Positions 57,324-64,000 of a DNA stretch of 64,000 nucleotides are shown here, in pieces; the first letter of the stretch is position 1; the number at the start of each line of letters is the position of its first letter. The position numbers were made by a program, and so were the translations under genes. The notes beneath the pieces were generated by a model. It was not told the origin of the DNA. It was given only the letters and a program-made list of their open reading frames with translations, and ran no database searches. Source of the stretch: Chrysemys picta bellii (taxonomy: Eukaryota > Chordata > Testudines > Emydidae); assembly GCF_011386835.1 (NCBI RefSeq), contig NC_088804.1:36319549-36383548 (forward strand). Direction: 5' to 3'.

Positions 57324-59355
57324 TGAAGTCAGTTGGAGCAGCACTCACTTTGCTGAGGTCAGAATAGAACATATGGCATTTCTTTGGCCATGTTATTTGG
57401 GAACCAAAACTGTGTTGCAATAATTTCAAGGCCATGTCAGATCCCTGGAAAGAGCATCTTTTTCCCGCAGCAGTCACGTCGGCCTGGGTGACTAAGTACA
57501 GCAACGCTTTTAGAGAGCACGTTGCAGTATGTGGAATAGCATCTGTCATGGCTAATGCAACATTTCTACTTGCCATGCAAAAGGCAACAGGCAAACGGGT
57601 CACATGCGTATGTATCAGGAAGTTGAGAAGATGCATGTAGCAAGCACTGACTTAGCCGCAAAAAGCCATTCTCCTCCAATATCTTCAGAGTTGGAGCCCC
57701 AGTTTTGCTTTGCCTTTACAGATGCAGTTTTCCACATGATGAATGGCATATAGCAAATTAATATTTAAGAATCCAGCTCTGAGAAGTAATTACTCAGCTA
57801 ACACAAGAGTTCATGTTATTGATGCTTTTCTCCTTAAGAGACTTTTGGAGTGCTAGTCTACAAACTAAATTAAGACATTTAAAACATTATAGTATTACAC
57901 ATCATTAGTTTTCCTGATTTACATATTTTAGCAATTGTTTCTATGATGTAGCCCGTAGAGCAGCTTTCCCAAGTTATTCCTGAGGAAGGAATGTACATAA
58001 CCGTATGCCCCTAGAGGTTGATAGAATGAAACAATATGAAGGTAGTGTCTATCCCTGTACCTTTGCTAAATAAGATTACATCTATAGTGACCTCTACAGA
58101 CAAAAACAATACAGTAAATCCCAAAGTTCATTAATAACAAAGAACTTCCCCCCCAACCACAAACTCCTCTGTTCTTGAGCCATCTCCCTTGGGAAAAGCA
58201 GCATACGCCAATGGAAAAGAGTGGAGAGTGAACTTCCAGGTCACGGCTCTTCCACAAACACCACCTTGTGCCCCCAGTTGATCAAATCTAAGGTCTGTCA
58301 AACTGAACTTTCCAGCTGGTCCAGAGTCCTGAGATAGTTAGTCTTTAATACCTGGGCATGACACTTTGAACCATTAGGAAATTCCAACTAGTAGAGAACG
58401 CTGCACATCAAACATGTCCGCCACTCTCTACACTCACTTCCCAGAGAAAGCGATGCTCAAGGTCTCAGTCCGTAACTTCAGTGTGCTCAGTGGCCTGGGC
58501 GCATGATACCTAAAAATCCAGAATGAAGACCTTGGTCAACGGCTTCTCTCCTCTGGCACTATGAACTTTGTACCATAAGGATAAAGCACAACTGAGAAGG
58601 AGACAGAGCTTCCCCAGGGCTGGTCTGAGACTGTGAAACGAACTTGTCACAGTTCAGGACAACTGCACCAGTATTCTTCCTCCATGGTCCCTCGAGGGCA
58701 CCCATTCTTAAGTCCAGGCTCCTAAGCCATCACCCTCTTGGGTAGATATTAACATCTCTCTCCTGCCTGACCGGGGTTTTTCCAGGCTGCACAGTTCCCT
58801 GCTTACACTGTGAATTCTCCAGCAAACCGTGCTTTGCTTTCTCTTTGAAGACTACGAACACCTGTAATTGCCAGCAACAAGAAGTTACGACAAAGCCTTT
58901 TAAAAGCAAACACATTTATTCTTAAGGTGAAAGCATTGGAGAGAAAAACAATAAGCATTCCAACAGGCATGCTAAAATCTTACCAGAGGTCACCCATCCG
59001 TCTTATAAAGCCCCAGTAGCCCAAAGTCCTTCCAACCCCTCTCAGTAAGGACTGGGGCCCCCTCTTGGACAGAAGATCCTGACCGCTTGGTGGATCAGAA
59101 AGGAGGCGCTGAGTAAATTTAAACTTGACCTATTTATCCAAAAATCCTTTCTTTGTCAGTTGGTTTCCAGAGAATCGAGTATGAACTAGTATACATGTAC
59201 CTCTCCGGGGTGTTACAATCTAGCTGATCTGTCTTAATCACCCCCCAATGTTTTTTGTTCCTGACCCACAATACTACATACACTTAATACTCTTAGGTCT
59301 TTCAAGGATATTGCAGGAAATTGCCATGTCTGTCACAAAACTCACACAGGAACTA
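57324..59355. other. non-coding DNA, partly repeat-like
   Basis: No gene recognised. The part at 58260-59240 has an LTR-like composition (a TTTATTCTTAAGG poly(A)-signal complement near 58917), but no ends. The 107-codon minus open frame at 57313-57636 overlaps the MITE edge and has no domain. Confidence 0.35.
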
Positions 59356-59363
59356 AGGACCAT

Positions 59364-59721
59364 CAGGTCCACCTGGGGGGGGGGGGGGGGGCAAGTGGGG
59401 CAATTTGCCCCAGGCCCCGGGCCCCACGAGTCCTGGCTGAGAATCCCTTTCCTGGCTAGAGGCACCTTTTTACTTACTCAGTGGCGGTCCGGATCTCCGG
59501 CGGCATTTTGGCGGCGGGGGGCCCTTCAGTCGCTCTGGGTCTTTGGTGGCATTTTGGCGGTGGGTCCTTCAGTGCTGCCGAAGATGCGGAGCGACTGAAG
59601 GACCCGCCGCCGCCACCGCCCCCGCAGACTCGGAGCGCCGCCCAGTGAGTCGCCCAGTGAGCGCAGCCCAGTCCGCTCCCCTGCTTTGCCCCAGACCCCC
59701 TGAATCCTCTGGGCGGCCTTG
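59364..59721. mobile_element. GC-rich hAT-type element
   Basis: Starts CAGGTCCACCTGGGGG, ends CTCTGGGCGGCCTTG (inverted CAAGGCCGCCCAGAG). Exact 8-bp duplication AGGACCAT (59356-59363, 59722-59729). Contains a G run of about 18 at 59375-59391, mirrored GGGGCAA/TTGCCCC, and GGCGGCATTTTGGCGG repeats. The G run is a likely place for sequencing error. Confidence 0.88.
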
Positions 59722-59729
59722 AGGACCAT

Positions 59730-61220
59730 CATCAATTTCATCACCTTCTGCTCCATGTGCCAGGCGCATTTTTTTGACCTGTCTTTCCCTAGCAAATACA
59801 TACAGAACATATGTACACACGCACACACCCCCAACGAAAACAATACACTCCCCTGCACACATTTCTCCTCCTGGGGAGAGGATGAGAGAATAACTACTTG
59901 GTGACGGATGTTGGACACATTGGTTAATACACTACTGGAAGGTACTCAGATACCACAGGGATGACCACATTATAAGAACCTATACAGAGTACACAGGCCT
60001 CAGTCTATAAATGGTTTTATAGATCCAAAACAACAACTTGACCTGCTGAAGTATGACCATGCAGCAAGCTGTGGAAGACATAGGTTTGGATCTTAGATGC
60101 TTGGGAAAGGAATATAGCCACTCACAAAACAAATACCCTTTGTTGCATGACAAATGAAATGGTATCAGCATTGGACTTTGCAGAAGGCCACTGACAACCT
60201 GAACCATGTTTGTGTTTGCATAGGGGAGACTTAAGACGTTGAAGGATAAAAACGGGCCTTGATCCCCAGAATGGAAAGATTAGGATCCTGAGAGCCACAT
60301 GTGGAGTGGCCTTGGGTCAGGGCCAGATGGAGTTAGAACTCACACTCGGCTCAATGGCGTAGGGCAAGAGAACGGCACAAAAATAATTTGCACTGTTAAG
60401 CAACAGAGGCATAGTTCTGAGTTGATTATGTTTATTCAGTTGTAACTGATCCAGATTGGATCCCATTTTTCACGTAAACGGCTGGGAAAGAGGCCTGACA
60501 AATTGTCAGTTATGTGCTGTACCTACATATGTTCCCCGGCATACAGGGATATATTCTTAAATTAATGCATTTTATAACTCGAACAAAACTAATCTAGGTC
60601 TGTGGTGTAGAACAGAATTGCTGCACTTGGCAGGCATTTGTGAGCATTTAAACCCTCTCTTTATAGGCAAAAATGACAAGATTCATCAATACCATATTGT
60701 TCTGTTAGCAGAAATATACCATCTATGGTACATTCAACATAAGGCTTTGACTGGCCTTCTGAGATAGATATAAATTAGATATAGATATTTGCCACTGATA
60801 ACTGAGCAGAACTCTCTACATCAATCTGACAAGCATTACCTAGTTTATTAGTTTACCGAATGCTGCTTTATCCCATATGCTGGGAGGTACTAAGTCAAAT
60901 GTGAAAAAGTTTCCTATATTGTCATGGTAATTTCCTAATTCTATGTGGTGGCTGGGGAAAAAGAGAAAAAGTAAAAGACCCCCTTCGTTTGACACTACTC
61001 CCCAAAATAAAAAGGCACGGGTGCATATGTTTTTATGCTGAAAGATTCACTTGAGACAAAATGTGATTTAACTGGGGAAGGAAGTTACAGCTGAAGGAGT
61101 AGCTATGTGTGTAACAGAGACATCTACTGGCCAAATCACAGGGGGCGGGGGGGGGATTTAGTTCCTTTTGCTTGTTTTGGTACAGAACTTTAGCCTGCAC
61201 ATAAAGACCTCCCAAATTTA
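59730..61220. other. non-coding DNA
   Basis: No gene recognised in about 1.5 kb. Confidence 0.4.
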
Positions 61221-61232
61221 ACACACACACAC

Positions 61233-61268
<36 letters not shown>
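61221..61268. repeat. (CA)n microsatellite
   Basis: Forty-eight bases of AC/CA with one CG interruption at about 61236. Confidence 0.96.
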
Positions 61269-61269
<1 letters not shown>

Positions 61270-63820
61270 GTCCTCTTCAACATTTCCTTCTTATTCATAT
61301 TAGTTGTCGGCCTTCATGTATCTAGCTGCAGGCACACCCTGTTTCTCATACTATTGTTAGCTGTTGTGTATTTCCTATAATACGGGAAACAGAAGATAAT
61401 TCCCTGTTGCATGCTTGGTTTACATTAATACTAAACATTCCTTGTCTTTTGTAGGCAGATGGTGTAGTTAGGTCTATGTCCATCAACTGGCCACATTCCA
61501 ATATGTTAAAAATAATCCGAAATCTGTTGTGTTGCCTCACTGTCGCTGGTTTCTATAGAGAAAGGGAAAGTTTCTCTTGTTTATCTTTACAAGACACTGA
61601 CATTTATGTTAAGATGTTTTGATTTGAGAAAGCTGAATATGATTCTCATTGCTTTCTTAGAAGAAATACTGTGTACCCTCAACTCCTGTTGAGTTTAAAA
61701 AAAAAAATCTTACTGTTTCTATAGCCTACCTAGGCATACCTTCTTTTGGGGATGTAGTTTTCTGCTGATTATCCACCAACCATTACATTTCCCCTTGGTA
61801 ATTGTAGATCAGATGTTAGAGTAAAATGGTTATGATCAGCCACTATTTTAAAGATATATGCAAATACAAACCTTGCTACATATCTTAATCAAAGTGTTTT
61901 GTAAGTGAAATCGCATTCCTGAAATGAAGCCGTTTGCCTTTCAAGTACTGTAAAAATCACTTGGATAGACAACAAATGAACAAAATCCTCTCAGATCTGC
62001 TTTGATGTTATATTTTAATGTTAAGATGACTGCTGTGTTGGTCTCTTGGTGCAATAATCCATCATTCTGTGGAGAGGGGACACAGTGCTGTGTTGCTCAG
62101 GTATAAATCTGGAATAATTTAACACTGCGGATTGACTGTGGGCAATGTATTACTGAGGAAAATATTATAAGAGTGAAACTTTAACTTAAATACCATGTCA
62201 CCACCCTATGGAATGTAATGGGAATTTTGCCTGAATAAGGGCTAAGTACTGGAGGGTTTGGCCCAAGGTGCACGGAAAAGGGTTGGGATTTTTTTTAACT
62301 AGTCAGATAAAATTGCTTATTATCCCATTTGAACATTCCCCTGCAGCATCCCACACCAAACACAACAGCTTTGCGCTAAGGCACAGAAAGAGAAATTCAC
62401 AGGGGACTATGTCCAGAAGTGAAACTGATCGATCAGTTTCACAGCTCAAGTGAAGGGGAGAGCAAAGTAAAGCAAATAAACAGCATTAGTGGTAAAAAGT
62501 TAGATTTTCTGTTACAGGTTGTCAGAAGCTTTAAGCACCCACTTATGCACCTAAGCTGCACACACACAAATAACTAATCAGGTACATTCGCATGCACCGT
62601 TGTGGAATAATTTTCTTTAATATTCTATTTTAATTGTGATGTTGCCCCTTTTAGTGTCTGTAGACAAGCAGAGTGAACAGGTGTGGTCCTCTGCCTGTAC
62701 ACTGTATTCCCACCACATCAAAAATAACTATGAACATTTATCTCAAAGCCAGAGGAGAGCTTAGCACTTATAGGTGTTGAAGCCAACAATGAGTAGTGTG
62801 AAATGCAAATTGCAGGAGTGGAAACAGGGCCCCATGTACATGACTGGGCTCTGTAATGTGAATAAATGTGATGGAGATTTTGTGCCATTATGAATGTTTT
62901 TGAAGTTCACTGAACAGAGCTAACCATAAACGTTACAGAAACAGAAACCAAATATTTTATCAAGTAACATTTCCTATTTTTTTAATTTTAATCTCAGTTT
63001 GTTGTCAATAAACATACAGAAATATAGAAGAGAGTTTTAGAGAAACGTGTATTCATTTATTTTTACTTTGTATTACATAAAATAGACACCCAAGATAATG
63101 CTGTTACAGAAAAATAAAAATAATAAATATTTATTTTATCTTCTCTATAAAGAAATTGTTTTTTTTTTTCTGCCAAATCATTTCATCTTCAAACCACCAT
63201 CTCCACTTTCACTTCATGGAAGATTCTTTTTCAGAACCATTTTACAGCCATAAAAAAAGAAAAAAAAAGTGTCTAATCTTTTCTCTTGAATCCCAAAATC
63301 ACAACGAGCTTGTAATTAACCATTGTTTGTAGGGAATTTCTGCCGTCATTATGCTATACTATAAGAATATACATTTTATCAAGACTTGAGCGTGGTCTAA
63401 TTAATGGAGATCACATGCAGCCCATTAATTAACTTAACAAGGTAATCAAACATTTGGAAATACTGCTTGGCTAGCTCTTTATGAACCCAGGGGCAAATCA
63501 TGCATCCATTGAAGATGTTATATTGCTACATTAATTAGAACATCATAACCTTTGAAGATGTGATATTCGTGGGTTAATTTGACCGAAGCTACATACTAAC
63601 AAGGAACTCGTTTTAAAGTGAATGTAGTACCCATTAAAAAATTCAATTGCAACAATAGAAAGTTAATGGTTGTGCTTGTCACTACATCATATGTACAAGA
63701 CAAGGTTAATTTAGTCCTTGCCCTATCCCACCTAGGTCTTCAATACTGATCTGGATAGTGAGAAGGTGAGAATGTATTTAAGGTGTAAGTGTTGTGCTCC
63801 AGGATATTAGAGAGATAAGG
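61269..63820. other. AT-rich unique DNA
   Basis: About 2.5 kb with no gene. The portion at 63380-63600 is rich in TAATTA, TTAATTAA and ATTAATTAG words with moderate complexity, a pattern common in conserved developmental enhancers, but conservation cannot be judged from one sequence. Confidence 0.4.
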
Positions 63821-63821
63821 T

Positions 63822-64000
63822 GAGTGAAGTAATATATTTTATTGCACAAACTTCTGTTTCTGTGAAAAACAAGCTTTCAAGCTTACACAGAACCCTTCTT
63901 CACATCTGGGATAGTCTGAGTTAGTTTCCCAGACCTGTAGAAGAGCTCTGTGTAAGCTCAAAAGCTTGTCTCGCTCTCCCACAGAAGTTGGTCCAATAAA
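63822..64000. mobile_element. hairpin retroelement, cut by window end
   Basis: TTTTATTGCACAAACTTCTG and AGCTTACACAGAACCCTTCTTC at the left are the inverse of AGAAGAGCTCTGTGTAAGCT and CAGAAGTTGGTCCAATAAA at the right, an inverted repeat around about 63905-63930. The right half has CTGTAGAAGAGCTCTGTG, then TAAGCTCAAAAGCTTGTCTC, a degraded hammerhead-like arrangement. The right end lies beyond the window. Confidence 0.65.

Noticed and set aside
61033..61266. Open frame with a cysteine-valine run
   Set aside because: Translation of the CA microsatellite.

Overview
This is a vertebrate nuclear window with no host gene that I can recognise. I found no run of splice-flanked exons, no rRNA or tRNA gene, and nothing bacterial (no operons, no Shine-Dalgarno starts). 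It reads as intergenic DNA or the inside of a very large intron. The repeat set (CR1 LINE fragments, MIR/CORE-SINE relics, many non-autonomous hAT elements, Harbinger elements, piggyBac, Tc1/mariner, a solo LTR and hairpin retroelements) points to a reptile, most likely a turtle. That species call is inference.

The only substantial coding content is at 26,472-31,193. It is a nearly complete, potentially once-autonomous PIF/Harbinger transposon with TAA target duplications and matching termini. On the plus strand it has a two-exon Myb/SANT-like DNA-binding protein gene (exon 2 frameshifted). On the minus strand, convergent with it, is a DDE transposase with a 338-codon open frame from the first leucine-rich block but an in-frame TGA 15 codons upstream. 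A third open frame of 96 codons lies antisense inside the intron, with a good Kozak context and no function I can assign. At least four short Harbinger MITEs in the window (8.3, 11.3, 46.3 and 55.7 kb) carry the same kind of terminal sequence and could have been moved by such a source.

Region by region. 0-5 kb: a hAT MITE with a second MITE inserted into its flank, a GGCGGC-rich hAT element, and an L2/CORE-type 3' end. 7.5-9.6 kb: a dense cluster of a MIR, a palindromic hAT, a Harbinger MITE, a hammerhead-like hairpin retroelement and a mariner-like element. 10-14 kb: CR1 3' ends, a Harbinger MITE and two hAT elements. 17.5-21.5 kb: a pogo/Tigger-like MITE, a decayed piggyBac element and a CR1 end. 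23.7-25 kb: a decayed CR1 reverse transcriptase fragment. 26.5-31.2 kb: the Harbinger. 31.5-34.6 kb: a hAT palindrome and its internally deleted sister. 35-46 kb: mostly old unique DNA with a few LTR-like stretches. 47.3-48.9 kb: a 1.66-kb solo LTR with a 5-bp target duplication that carries a ten-unit 80-bp minisatellite. 49.4-50.1 kb: a 210-bp-arm inverted repeat with 12-bp target duplications and a hammerhead-like motif in each arm. 55-60 kb: a Harbinger MITE and two hAT-type elements with exact 8-bp duplications. 60-64 kb: unique AT-rich DNA, a CA microsatellite and the start of another hairpin element.

Most boundaries of the young elements are supported by target-site duplications read directly from the sequence. 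Family names are from memory and were not searched.
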